A DNA stretch of 64,000 nt from CALAED01 sp036378315 (lineage in GTDB: Bacteria; Actinomycetota; Actinomycetes; Streptosporangiales; Streptosporangiaceae), in contig DASUWU010000078.1 in the NCBI GenBank assembly GCA_036378315.1, positions 1 through 64,000 on the forward strand, written 5' to 3'. A program made the translations under genes and the position numbers. Shown here piece by piece: positions 32,423 through 40,930 of this stretch. Every line of letters begins with the position of its first letter. Position 1 is the first letter of the stretch. The notes under the pieces were generated by a model that was not told the DNA's origin, searched no databases, and saw only the letters and a program-made list of their open reading frames with translations.

Positions 32423-33796
32423 CTACCTGCGGGAGCGCTCCAAGGCGTCCCAGAACCCGCGGCGCAGCGCGTGCCGCACCTCGTCGTGCAGCAGGAAGTC
32501 GATGGGCAGCGACGATCCCTGCAGCAACCGCGCCTCGAGGTCGGACGGCATCCGCGGCTTGCGGGCCAGCACCGCCTCGAGCCACAGCGCGGGCGCGTCA
32601 CGGGCGACCGACTCGCCGAAGTCCTGGCCCTCCTGATGTGCCGCCTTGACCGCGTCGGACAGCGTCGAGGTCACCTGGGCGGGGGCGGGGCTCAACTGCT
32701 GCGGACCGGTGTACGGGGCGTGCTGGGGCGGTGCCGCCTGTGCCATCGGCCCGGGGTAGCCCAAGCCAGGACCCGTGACCTCGCCGGGCGGCGAGCCGGA
32801 CGGGACAGGGCCGGACGGGACGGGGCCGGGAGCGCCGCCCGGCGCGGGCGTCGGCGCGGCGTACATCGGGTTCGTGGGCGTGGGCTGCGGCTGCTCGGCC
32901 TGCGGTGGCGGGCCGACATGGCCGCCGGCGCTCAACTGTCCGGGTTGGCTCAACTGCCCGGGTTGGCTCAACTGCCCGGGCTGTCCGGGTTGGCTGTGGC
33001 TCAAGGGACCGGGCTGGCTCAAGGGGCCGGGCGGGCCCAACTGGCTTGGGGGGTTCAGCTGGCCTTGAGGGCCAAGCTGCCCGACGGGGCTCAGCTGGCC
33101 GCCGGGCGCGGCGTGGCCGGTGTGCCCGCCGGTCGGGAGCGGCCCGATCGCCGCGCCGGAGCCGGTCGCGTGACCGTTGGACACCGCGGAGGTCGACGGG
33201 GACGACAAGTTCGATGGGGACGACGGGGATGTCGGGGACGACGATGACTCGACCCCGGTGAGCATGTTGACGTACGGCCGCAGGTGCGTCGAACCGATCT
33301 CGATGAGGTCGTCGCATTCCTGGCGGAGCGCCCTGGCGACGGTCCAGTTGCCCTCGGTGGCGATGTGCAGCACGGTCACCCGCACCCCGAGGTCCTGGGC
33401 GTCGCTGATCACCTGGGCCAGGTCCTCGTCGTTGCTCACCACGACCGCGTCCGCGAGCGCGCCGTTGCGGGCCAGCGTCATCAGGTCGCGGTGGATCTCG
33501 GTGTCGACGGCCTCGCGGCGTCCCGGCCGGACGCGTCCGAGCCGGAGCTTGAGCCCCGGCAGGTCGGCGAGCGCCTCGTGCTCGGGGGAGCGGCGGCCCT
33601 CGACCGCGGCCTCGTACCAGTAACATCGCAGCAGCGGCAGGCCGGTGCGTTCGCGAGCCAGGTTGCCCAGGAGCTGGAGCAGGCCGCCGAAGTCCCACGA
33701 GACCGTCTCACGGTGGCGGGTCCCGTGCACCGCCAAGGCGCCGTCCGCCAGCAGATAGCCGGCGTCCACGAACAGCGCGCAGCGATCCACGCTCAC
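32423..33796 (-). CDS. NYN-domain (LabA/PIN-like) protein with long GQLS-repeat linker
   Basis: 457 aa. Residues 1-180 form a NYN domain: CALFVDAGYLLADGAL, a conserved Asp in EAVDTEIHRDLMTLARNG and the VVVSNDEDLAQVISDAQDLG motif, giving the acidic residues of a PIN-like metal nuclease. Residues about 185-375 are Pro/Gly/Gln-rich with QPGQLS and related repeats. The last 80 residues are helical (SDLEARLLQGSSLPIDFLLHD), a possible OST-HTH-like or dimerisation domain. Probably an RNA-processing enzyme; the target is unknown. GTG at 33796 has GGAAGGGG upstream. Confidence 0.82.
   Translation of the reverse strand: MSVDRCALFVDAGYLLADGALAVHGTRHRETVSWDFGGLLQLLGNLARERTGLPLLRCYWYEAAVEGRRSPEHEALADLPGLKLRLGRVRPGRREAVDTEIHRDLMTLARNGALADAVVVSNDEDLAQVISDAQDLGVRVTVLHIATEGNWTVARALRQECDDLIEIGSTHLRPYVNMLTGVESSSSPTSPSSPSNLSSPSTSAVSNGHATGSGAAIGPLPTGGHTGHAAPGGQLSPVGQLGPQGQLNPPSQLGPPGPLSQPGPLSHSQPGQPGQLSQPGQLSQPGQLSAGGHVGPPPQAEQPQPTPTNPMYAAPTPAPGGAPGPVPSGPVPSGSPPGEVTGPGLGYPGPMAQAAPPQHAPYTGPQQLSPAPAQVTSTLSDAVKAAHQEGQDFGESVARDAPALWLEAVLARKPRMPSDLEARLLQGSSLPIDFLLHDEVRHALRRGFWDALERSRR
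32931..32993. repeat. 18-nt tandem repeats in the NYN-gene linker
   Basis: Near-identical 18-nt units (CTCAACTGCCCGGGTTGG) start at 32931, 32949 and 32967, and degenerate copies continue to about 33060. On the minus strand they code for QPGQLS. Confidence 0.9.
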
Positions 33797-33920
33797 CGCC
33801 CCTTCCGGACTCGAGGCTCGCCAGCGTTATCCGAGGAATCGATGGACGAGCCCGCAGAGCTCCCCGCCCGGACGGTACCACCCGTTCCGGACGCCCGGAA
33901 CGATTCCCTCATGATCTTTA

Positions 33921-34820
33921 CTACCGGCTGCCGGCGGTCCCCGCGTCGTGCGGGCGGCGCTGTCTGAGGGGCAACCTGAGCCAGGCGCGCCGCGCCCCGC
34001 CGCGGTCGCCGCCGCCCGCTCCGCCGGCGTCTCCGCGGGCTTCTGGGCCGGCGGCGAGGTACCCGGCGGCCGCCGTGCCGAGGACGAGCGGCGCCACGAT
34101 CGCCTGGAGCGTCGCCCGCACGTCGGCCAGCTCGGCGTAGGTCGCCGCGCAGCGCGCGCAGCCGGCCAGGTGCCGTTCCACCCGGACCGAGTCGCGGTCG
34201 GCGAGACCACCCCTGAGGTACCCGCCGAGCTTGTCGAGCGCGGGCCGGCAGGGCCGGCGCGCCGACTCGGCCAGGTGCAGCTGCAGGTAGGCCTGCCGCA
34301 GCCCCTCCCTGGCCCGGTAGGCGAGCGCCGCGACGCCGTTGGCCGACAGGCCGAGCAGCGGCGCGACCGCGGCCGGCCGCGCCGCCTCGACTTCGGCGTG
34401 CCAGAGCACGACCTGCCAGCGTTCGGGCAGCGACAGGAACGCACGGGCGGTCACGTTGGCCTCAAGCCCGCGCAACGCCGCGTCCACGAACGGCTCGGCC
34501 GGGTCGAAACCGGGCGACCCGCCGGCCGGCCCGCTGGTCGACCCGCCGGTCGACCCACTGGCGCGCGCGCCGCCGAGCGTCCGCCGGAGGGAGACGAGCA
34601 GGTACGGCCGGAACCCGGCCTGCGGACCGCCGCCCGCGCGCAGCACCCCGAATGCCTGGGCGAAGGTCGCGACGACCGCGTCTTCCGCGGCGGGCCCGTC
34701 GCCGGCGAGCAGCCGGGCGAGCACGCGGGCCGCCGGGGCGTGCCGCTCGTACAGCAGGTCGCCGGCCGCCGGGTCGCCGGTCCGGATGCGGGAGATCAAC
34801 ACGGCGTCGCTGGTACTCAT
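33921..34820 (-). CDS. ECF-like sigma factor fused to an anti-sigma zinc-finger domain
   Basis: 299 aa from ATG 34820. Region 2: LISRIRTGDPAAGDLLYERH and AAEDAVVATFAQAFGVLRA. Region 4: LPERWQVVLWHAEVEAARPA and LGLSANGVAALAYRAREGL. After it comes a zf-HC2-type segment, VRVERHLAGCARCAATYAEL, with the H-x3-C-x2-C ligands normally found in separate anti-sigma factors. A short hydrophobic stretch (about 255-270) and a Gly/Arg-rich tail end the protein. Self-contained control of the sigma part by the zinc finger is inferred. The target regulon is unknown. Confidence 0.82.
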   Translation of the reverse strand: MSTSDAVLISRIRTGDPAAGDLLYERHAPAARVLARLLAGDGPAAEDAVVATFAQAFGVLRAGGGPQAGFRPYLLVSLRRTLGGARASGSTGGSTSGPAGGSPGFDPAEPFVDAALRGLEANVTARAFLSLPERWQVVLWHAEVEAARPAAVAPLLGLSANGVAALAYRAREGLRQAYLQLHLAESARRPCRPALDKLGGYLRGGLADRDSVRVERHLAGCARCAATYAELADVRATLQAIVAPLVLGTAAAGYLAAGPEARGDAGGAGGGDRGGARRAWLRLPLRQRRPHDAGTAGSR

Positions 34821-34907
34821 CGTGGCCCCCCGATCACATGACGTCGCGAAGTTCATTCCGCACCCAGGTCGCCGTTAACCCCGGGCCGTCCGCCACCGCC
34901 TAGGCTG

Positions 34908-35480
34908 GTGTCCGTGCGCGACCGCGACGAGCTACTCGCCGAGATCAAGTCCAAGGCCGTGGTGTACGGCGACTTCGTCCTGTCGTCGGGCCGGCGCGCG
35001 TCGTGGTATGTCGATCTGCGGCGGATCACCCTGGACGGGCACGCGGCGCCGCTGGTCGGGCGGGTCATGCTCGACCTGACGGCGGGGCTCGACTACGACG
35101 CGGTGGGCGGGCTCACCCTCGGCGCCGACCCGGTGGCCGCCGCGATGCTGCACGCCGCCGCGGCGCGCGGCCGGCGGCTGGACGCGTTCATCGTCAGGAA
35201 GGCGGGCAAGGCGCACGGCCTGCAGCGGCGCGTCGAAGGCCCCGACGTGGCCGGCCGCCGGGTGCTCGCGGTGGACGACACCTCGACCACCGGCGGCTCC
35301 GTGCTGACCGCGGTCGCCGCGCTCCGCGAGGCGGGCGCCGAGATCGCCGGCGTCGCCACGATCGTCGAACGCGGCGCTCGCGATCGGGTCGTGGCCGAGG
35401 GCCTGGAGTACCGCGCCGCTTTCGGCATCGACGACCTCATCGACGGCCCGGGCGTCGTTCAGGACTTCACGATCGTGTAG
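34908..35480 (+). CDS. pyrE: Orotate phosphoribosyltransferase
   Basis: 190 aa. Makes OMP from orotate and PRPP in pyrimidine synthesis. The PRPP-binding motif RRVLAVDDTSTTGGSVLTAV is intact. Also seen: FVLSSGRRASWYVDLRRIT near the N-terminus and VGGLTLGADPVAAAM. GTG 34908 or GTG 34914 could start the protein. It is not next to other pyr genes but keeps the order pyrE, small secreted protein, DedA, fba known from mycobacteria. Its end overlaps the convergent gene by 22 nt. Confidence 0.95.
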   Translation: MSVRDRDELLAEIKSKAVVYGDFVLSSGRRASWYVDLRRITLDGHAAPLVGRVMLDLTAGLDYDAVGGLTLGADPVAAAMLHAAAARGRRLDAFIVRKAGKAHGLQRRVEGPDVAGRRVLAVDDTSTTGGSVLTAVAALREAGAEIAGVATIVERGARDRVVAEGLEYRAAFGIDDLIDGPGVVQDFTIV

Positions 35481-35923
35481 GTCTTCCGCTTGCCCGGCGG
35501 CCCCTTCGGCGCGAGCCGGCCGTTGATGAACACGTCGACCGCGCCGGCGTTGGAGACCACGAGGGCCATCCGCGGCTCGTCGGCGTGCCGCTCGTCGCCC
35601 TGTTTGAGGGTGCCGTTGAACAGGATGTCGCCGTCCGGGACGGACGAGATGAACACGCCGCACCTGGGGGCGCGGCAGCGAACGATGAGCGCGTCCGTGG
35701 TGGATGTCGAGCTTGCCGCCGGTCTTGGCTTGCTCGACGCAGCCCCGGACACGGCCGGCGGATCGGCCCTTGACGCGCCCGGACCGGGTTTGGCCGGCGC
35801 CGAGGTCAGCGCACCCCAGAGCGCGACACCGCCCACGACCAGCAGCGCTATGGCCAGCACCACGGCGGCGACCGCGATCAAGATGCGCGCATGACCTCTC
35901 GGGTCAGGCCGATGACGTCCCAC
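35459..35923 (-). CDS. Small membrane-anchored extracytoplasmic protein
   Basis: 154 aa. A basic N-terminus is followed by one TM helix (ILIAVAAVVLAIALLVVGG, about 14-34), a Pro/Ala/Ser linker, and a C-terminal beta-rich domain with CRAPRCGVFISS and SNAGAVDVFINGRLAPKG, which resembles the C-terminal domain of RodZ-like proteins (DUF4115). Position beside pyrE matches the mycobacterial gene Rv0383c. Function unknown. The GTG start at 35923 is uncertain. Confidence 0.7.
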   Translation of the reverse strand: MGRHRPDPRGHARILIAVAAVVLAIALLVVGGVALWGALTSAPAKPGPGASRADPPAVSGAASSKPRPAASSTSTTDALIVRCRAPRCGVFISSVPDGDILFNGTLKQGDERHADEPRMALVVSNAGAVDVFINGRLAPKGPPGKRKTYTIVKS

Positions 35924-35971
35924 ATGGGGAGGTTAGCGGGAACTGTCGCCGCAGAGCGACGGACTGACTCT

Positions 35972-36781
35972 TCAGAGCCGTTCTTCTTGCCCGGCGGCAT
36001 GCCGGCTGCGCCCATCCGCCCGTCCGTCAGCCCGTCCATCGGCCCGTCCATCGGCCGGTCCATCGGCCCGTCCGGCCGACCGGCCTCCCCGCCCATCGCC
36101 GGCGCGGTGGGCGGGTCGTCTGCCGGCCGCGTGCCGCGGCTTCGCCCTGGGCGCGCGGCGGCCACGCAGCACCTCGCGGAGGACGGGAACGACAGACACG
36201 AGCACGGCGAGCGCGACGACGGGCAGCACGTACTTGTCGATGCCGCTGATCCGGCTGCCGAGGAAGTGCCCGACGAGGATGATCGATTCTGTCCATGCGA
36301 TCGCGCCGACGGCGTTCCAGACGAGGAACCTGCGGGAGCTCATCTCCAGCATCCCGGCGAGCGGGTTCAGGAACGTCCGGACGATCGGGATGAACCGCGC
36401 CAGCACCACGGCCCTGGCTGGGCCGAACTTGTTGAAGTAATGCTCGGCCTTGTCCACGTGCTCCTGGCGGAACAGCCGCGAGTTCGGCCGGTCGAACAGC
36501 TTGCGACCGTACCGCGCCCCTAGGTAGTGGCCGAACTGGGCGCCGGCGATCGCGCACACCGGCGCGGCGATGAGCAGCACAGGCAGCGACAGCGGCGTGA
36601 CGCCGACGTCGTGGGCCGCCCGGGCGGTCGTGAACAGACCCGCCGTGAACAGCAACGTGTCGCCTGGGAGGAAGAACCCGATGAGCAACCCCGTCTCGGC
36701 GAAGAGGATGGCGAGGATCCCCAGCACCCCGAACGCGGTGATCAAGGATTGCGGATCGAGGACGTTCACGGCGAGTTCCAC
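35972..36781 (-). CDS. DedA-family membrane protein with DGRA-repeat tail
   Basis: 269 aa. Polytopic protein of the DedA/VTT family, linked to undecaprenyl-phosphate recycling and envelope homeostasis. Motifs: FAETGLLIGFFLPGDTLLFT, FGHYLGARYG, then ARFIPIVRTFLNPLAG with the conserved FxPxxR pattern. GTG at 36781 gives the usual start VELAVNVLDPQSL. After the last helix a basic tail is followed by about 30 residues of DGRADGRA-type repeat, coded by 12-nt tandem repeats and not expected in the family. Confidence 0.9.
   Translation of the reverse strand: MELAVNVLDPQSLITAFGVLGILAILFAETGLLIGFFLPGDTLLFTAGLFTTARAAHDVGVTPLSLPVLLIAAPVCAIAGAQFGHYLGARYGRKLFDRPNSRLFRQEHVDKAEHYFNKFGPARAVVLARFIPIVRTFLNPLAGMLEMSSRRFLVWNAVGAIAWTESIILVGHFLGSRISGIDKYVLPVVALAVLVSVVPVLREVLRGRRAPRAKPRHAAGRRPAHRAGDGRGGRSAGRADGPADGRADGRADGRADGRSRHAAGQEERL
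36019..36078. repeat. Five 12-nt tandem repeats in the DedA C-terminus
   Basis: Units at 36019, 36031, 36043, 36055 and 36067, with consensus CCCGTCCATCGG. The middle copies are identical. On the minus strand they code for DGRA/DGPA. Confidence 0.93.
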
Positions 36782-36918
36782 AGGCCGAGCGTACCCAAGA
36801 AGGCTCGGCGGCTCGCCGCTCGTTTCCGCCGCCGTCCCGGCTTCGGGATACTTGACAGGGAGGGGCCGCACCCGCGCGACCCGCCCGGTCGGAAGCCGAC
36901 ATACCAGGGAGCTGACAT

Positions 36919-37941
36919 ATGCCAATCGCGACCCCAGAGGTCTACGCGGAGATGCTGGACCGCGCGAAGCGCGAGGGCTTCGCCTACCCCGCCATCAACG
37001 TCACCTCCAGCCAGACGCTGAACGCCGCGCTGCGCGGCTTCGCCGAGGCGGAAAGCGACGGGATCGTCCAGGTGTCCACCGGGGGCGCGGACTTCCTGTC
37101 GGGGACGACCGTGAAGCACATGGTCACCGGAGCGACCGCGCTCGCCGAGTACGCCATGGTCGTCGCCGAGCGCTACCCGGTGAACGTGGCGCTGCACACC
37201 GACCACTGCCCCAAGGACAAGCTCGACGGGTTCATGCGCCCGCTCGTGAAGATCTCCCAGGAGCGGGTGGCCCAGGGCCGGCAGCCGCTGTTCCAGTCGC
37301 ACATGTGGGACGGGTCGGCGGTGCCGCTCGACGAGAACCTGGCCATCGCGGCCGAGCTGATCGAAGAGTGCGCCAAGGCCCGCGTGATCATGGAGATGGA
37401 GATCGGTGTCGTCGGCGGCGAGGAGGACGGCGTCGTCGGCGAGATCAACGAGAAGCTGTACACGACGCCAGGCGACGCGCTGGCCACCGCCGAGGCCGTC
37501 GGGCTCGGCGAGAAGGGCCGCTACATCCTCGCCGCGACGTTCGGCAACGTGCACGGGGTCTACAAGCCCGGTCACGTCAAGCTGCGGCCCACCGTGCTGA
37601 AGGACATCCAGGAGGCGGTCGGGGCCAAGTACGGCAGGGAAAAGCCGTTCGACCTGGTCTTCCACGGCGGTTCCGGCTCGACGCTCGAGGAGATCCGCGA
37701 GGCGGTCTCGTACGGCGTGATCAAGATGAACATCGACACCGACACGCAGTACGCCTTCACCCGGCCGATCGCCGAGCACATGTTCCGCAACTTCGACGGC
37801 GTGCTCAAGGTCGACGGCGACGTGTGCAACAAGAAGCAGTACGACCCGCGGTCGTACGGCAAGGCCGCCGAGGCCGGGATGGCCGCCCGCGTCGTCACCG
37901 CGTGCGAGAACCTGTTGAGCGCCGGCCACAAGATCGGTTGA
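36919..37941 (+). CDS. fbaA: Class II fructose-bisphosphate aldolase
   Basis: 340 aa. Zn-dependent aldolase of glycolysis and gluconeogenesis. Seen: metal and catalytic region NVALHTDHCPKDKLDGFMRP (about 93-112), GVVGGEEDGVV, the Zn ligand His in FGNVHGVYKPG, the phosphate-binding VFHGGSGSTLEEI and IKMNIDTDTQYAF. The ATG is preceded by GGGAG. The neighbours DUF3151 and purA downstream and DedA upstream match the order in M. tuberculosis. Confidence 0.97.
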   Translation: MPIATPEVYAEMLDRAKREGFAYPAINVTSSQTLNAALRGFAEAESDGIVQVSTGGADFLSGTTVKHMVTGATALAEYAMVVAERYPVNVALHTDHCPKDKLDGFMRPLVKISQERVAQGRQPLFQSHMWDGSAVPLDENLAIAAELIEECAKARVIMEMEIGVVGGEEDGVVGEINEKLYTTPGDALATAEAVGLGEKGRYILAATFGNVHGVYKPGHVKLRPTVLKDIQEAVGAKYGREKPFDLVFHGGSGSTLEEIREAVSYGVIKMNIDTDTQYAFTRPIAEHMFRNFDGVLKVDGDVCNKKQYDPRSYGKAAEAGMAARVVTACENLLSAGHKIG

Positions 37942-38038
37942 TCCGGCGGTCGCGGCGGGCGTCATGCCGGCCGGGAAACCGCTGGGCCGCGTCGTATGGC
38001 GTGATGGTGGTCGTTCATCCGCACTTACCATGGTCGCC

Positions 38039-38455
38039 ATGAGTTCGCAGCACGAGAACCTGCTGGGCGGCCCGCCGCCCACCGAGCTGCCCGACAACGC
38101 CGAAGCGCGCGGCAGCCTCGAGCGCGGCGTCGATCCGGTCGAGGTGGCCGCCCGCTTCCCCGACCACTCGGCCGCGTGGGCGGAGCTGGCCGACCGCGCC
38201 TTCGCCAAGGGCGAGGTCATCGAGTCGTACGCCTACGCGCGGACCGGCTACCACCGCGGGCTCGACCAGCTGCGCCGCGCCGGCTGGAAGGGCCGCGGCC
38301 CGATCCCGTGGGAGCACGCGCCGAACCGCGGGTTTCTGCGGTCGCTGCACGCCCTCGGCCGCGCCGCCGCCGCGATCGGCGAGGACGACGAGGCCGAACG
38401 ATGCCGGACGTTCCTGCGCGACAGCAGCCAGGCGGCGGTCGCGGCGCTGTCCTGA
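38039..38455 (+). CDS. DUF3151 family protein
   Basis: 138 aa, small soluble protein found in actinomycetes beside fba and purA (Rv0360c in M. tuberculosis). Seen: NLLGGPPPTELPDN at the N-terminus and a helical repeat-like body (AWAELADRAFAKGEVIESYA; GYHRGLDQLRRAGWKG) ending in FLRSLHALGRAAAAIG. It resembles a short TPR fold. No function is established. ATG at 38039 gives the usual N-terminus. Confidence 0.9.
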   Translation: MSSQHENLLGGPPPTELPDNAEARGSLERGVDPVEVAARFPDHSAAWAELADRAFAKGEVIESYAYARTGYHRGLDQLRRAGWKGRGPIPWEHAPNRGFLRSLHALGRAAAAIGEDDEAERCRTFLRDSSQAAVAALS

Positions 38456-38525
38456 CCTGTCCTGACCTGTCCAGATTCTTACCGTTTCTCCCCGGGACCC
38501 GGCCGGGTAGGATTTCATCGCAAGA

Positions 38526-38554
38526 GGCTCCTGCCGCGCTTGCGGCCAGGAGCC
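38526..38554. terminator. Hairpin between the DUF3151 gene and purA
   Basis: GGCTCCTG-CCGC and GCGG-C-CAGGAGCC pair as a 12-bp stem with one bulged base around a GCTT loop. No T-run follows, so it may be a factor-dependent terminator or part of the purA leader. Confidence 0.55.
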
Positions 38555-38591
38555 TTAGCCATGTGAAGGGCACGAGAAGGGACACCAACAG

Positions 38592-39887
38592 ATGCCTGCC
38601 ATCGTGCTCGTCGGCGCCCAGTGGGGCGACGAAGGCAAAGGCAAGGCGACCGACCTGCTCGGCGGCCAGGACGGCAACCAGGTCGACTACGTCGTCCGCT
38701 ACCAGGGCGGCAACAACGCGGGGCACACCGTGGTCATCGGCGACCAGAAGTACGCGCTGCACCTGTTGCCGTCGGGCATCCTGTCGCCGGGCGTCACCCC
38801 GGTCATCGGCAACGGCGTGGTCATCGACCCGGGCGTGCTGCTCGATGAGCTCGACGGGCTCGTCGCCCGCGGCATCGACTGCGACCGGTTGTTGATCTCG
38901 GCCGGCGCGCACCTGATCATGCCGCACCACAAGGCCCTCGACAAGGTCACCGAGCGCTACCTCGGCAAGGCCAGGATCGGCACCACCGGCCGCGGCATCG
39001 GGCCCGCGTACGGCGACAAGGTCGCGCGGATGGGGATCCGCGTCCAGGACCTGCTCGACCCCGGCATCCTCGAACAGAAGCTCGAGACCGCGCTGCGCGA
39101 GAAGAACCAGGTGCTGACCAAGGTCTACAACCGGCGGCCGATCGAGGTCGGCCGGGTCGTCGACGAGTACGTCGCCTACGCAGCGCGGCTGCGGCCGTAC
39201 GTCGCCGACACCACGCTCGTGCTCAACACCGCGCTCGACCGCGGCCAGGTCGTGCTGCTGGAGGGCGGCCAGGGCAACCTGCTGGACATCGACCACGGCA
39301 CGTACCCGTTCGTGACCTCCTCCAGCCCGACGTCCGGCGGCGCCTGCGCCGGCTCCGGCATCCCGCCCACCCGCATCAGCAGGGTGATCGGGATCCTGAA
39401 GGCGTACACCACGCGGGTGGGCAGCGGCCCGTTCCCGACCGAGCTGCTCGACGAGCAGGGCGAGTGGCTGCGCCGGGCCGGCGGCGAGTTCGGCACCACC
39501 ACCGGGCGCGAGCGGCGGTGCGGCTGGTTCGACGCGGTGATCGCGCGGTACGCCGTGCGCATCAACGGGATCACCGACTTCTTCCTCACCAAGCTCGACG
39601 TGCTGTCCGGCCTGGAGCGGGTCCCGGTGTGCGTGGCGTACGACATCGACGGCGTACGGCACGACGAGATGCCGATGACGCAGACCGAGTTCCACCACGC
39701 CAAGCCGGTGTTCGAGTACCTCGACGGCTGGCAGGAGGACATCACGGCCGCAGGGTCCTTCGACGACCTGCCGAAGAACGCGCAGGCGTACGTGCGCGCG
39801 CTGGAGGAGATGGCGGGCGCGCGGATCTCGGCCATCGGGGTCGGCCCGGGGCGTGACCAGACGCTCCAGCTACACTCGCTGATCTGA
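38592..39887 (+). CDS. purA: Adenylosuccinate synthetase
   Basis: 431 aa. GTP-dependent first step from IMP to AMP. The P-loop GAQWGDEGKGKATD and the Asp/His catalytic pair (D in WGDEGKGK, H in NNAGHTVV) are present. Also seen: TTGRGIGPAYGDKVARMG and FVTSSSPTSGGACAGSGIPP. The ATG follows GAAGGGAC. Together with purB, purC and purD in this window, most of the steps around AMP and AIR/SAICAR are clustered here. Confidence 0.97.
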   Translation: MPAIVLVGAQWGDEGKGKATDLLGGQDGNQVDYVVRYQGGNNAGHTVVIGDQKYALHLLPSGILSPGVTPVIGNGVVIDPGVLLDELDGLVARGIDCDRLLISAGAHLIMPHHKALDKVTERYLGKARIGTTGRGIGPAYGDKVARMGIRVQDLLDPGILEQKLETALREKNQVLTKVYNRRPIEVGRVVDEYVAYAARLRPYVADTTLVLNTALDRGQVVLLEGGQGNLLDIDHGTYPFVTSSSPTSGGACAGSGIPPTRISRVIGILKAYTTRVGSGPFPTELLDEQGEWLRRAGGEFGTTTGRERRCGWFDAVIARYAVRINGITDFFLTKLDVLSGLERVPVCVAYDIDGVRHDEMPMTQTEFHHAKPVFEYLDGWQEDITAAGSFDDLPKNAQAYVRALEEMAGARISAIGVGPGRDQTLQLHSLI

Positions 39888-39939
39888 TCGGTGCGGCACG
39901 TCCCGAGCGTCCCGCGGCCCGTGATCGAATCATCACGCC

Positions 39940-40917
39940 GTGTTTCCCTCGGTGACGCCCGCCGCCCATACCCTGCCGGACGTGAGACATCGGGGGGAAC
40001 GCATCGAGATCGTCGGCCACCGCGGCGCCCGCGGGCTGCGTCCCGAGAACACGCTGCCGGGCTTCGCGCATGCCCTCGGGATCGGCGTGGACACCATCGA
40101 GCTCGACGTCGGGCTGACGGCGGACGGCGCGATCGTGTGCAACCACGACCAGGCCCTGTCCCCGGTCAACTGCGTGGACACCGCGCCGGTGACGCCGGGC
40201 GACCCGCTGTTCCCTTACGTCGGGCGGCCGCTGCGTGAGCTGACGCTGGCCCAGGTCAAGACGGTCGACGCCGGGGCCAGGCACCGGCAGGACGGGCTCG
40301 CGGCGACGCTGGTGCCCGAGCCTGGCACGCCGCCGCCGACGCTGGCCGAGGCGGCCGCGCTGATCGCCGGGTACGACGGCGTGTGGGCCTCGGTCGAGCT
40401 GAAGACGAGCCCGGAATGGCCGGACGCCGACGTCGAGTGGTTCGTGGCCACCGTCCGCGAGACCCTGGAGGCCTGCGGCCTGTCCGGGCGGTTCCGGCTG
40501 CTGGGGTTCGACTGGCGGGTCGTCGTGGCGGCCCGGTTGATGCTCCCCGGCGTCGAGTGCGTCGCGCTCGTCGAGGAGGAGACCGTGCGGCCGGGCACCG
40601 CGTGGCTGGCCGGCTTCGAGCTCACCGATCCGGCCGATCCCGCCGACCTGGTCGGGGCCGCGCTCGCCGCCGGCGCCACCGTCCTGTCGCCCTACCACCG
40701 GCAGGTCACCCGTGCGCTGGTGGACCACGCGCACCGGCTGGGGATGCGGGTCGTTCCGTGGACGGTGAACGACCCTGCCGCGATGGCTCGCTTCATCGAC
40801 CTGGGCGTGGACGGGCTCGTGACCGACTATCCCGACCGGTGCCGGATCGTCCTCGAGTCGCGCGGCCTGCCGCTGCCCGGCAAGCCCGCGGCCGGACCTC
40901 GGGTGCGGGTGAGCTGA
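39940..40917 (+). CDS. Glycerophosphodiester phosphodiesterase
   Basis: 325 aa from GTG 39940; GTG 39982 (MRHRGERIEIVGHRG) is as likely and closer to the domain. GDPD TIM-barrel motifs: IVGHRGARGLRPENTLPGF with the catalytic His and Arg, TIELDVGLTADGAIVCNHD with Glu, Asp and His ligands, SVELKTSP, and VPWTVNDPAAMARFIDLGVD. It cleaves deacylated phospholipids to glycerol-3-phosphate. No signal peptide is seen, so it is probably cytoplasmic. Confidence 0.9.
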   Translation: MFPSVTPAAHTLPDVRHRGERIEIVGHRGARGLRPENTLPGFAHALGIGVDTIELDVGLTADGAIVCNHDQALSPVNCVDTAPVTPGDPLFPYVGRPLRELTLAQVKTVDAGARHRQDGLAATLVPEPGTPPPTLAEAAALIAGYDGVWASVELKTSPEWPDADVEWFVATVRETLEACGLSGRFRLLGFDWRVVVAARLMLPGVECVALVEEETVRPGTAWLAGFELTDPADPADLVGAALAAGATVLSPYHRQVTRALVDHAHRLGMRVVPWTVNDPAAMARFIDLGVDGLVTDYPDRCRIVLESRGLPLPGKPAAGPRVRVS

Positions 40918-40930
40918 GCGCGGGCCGGGC

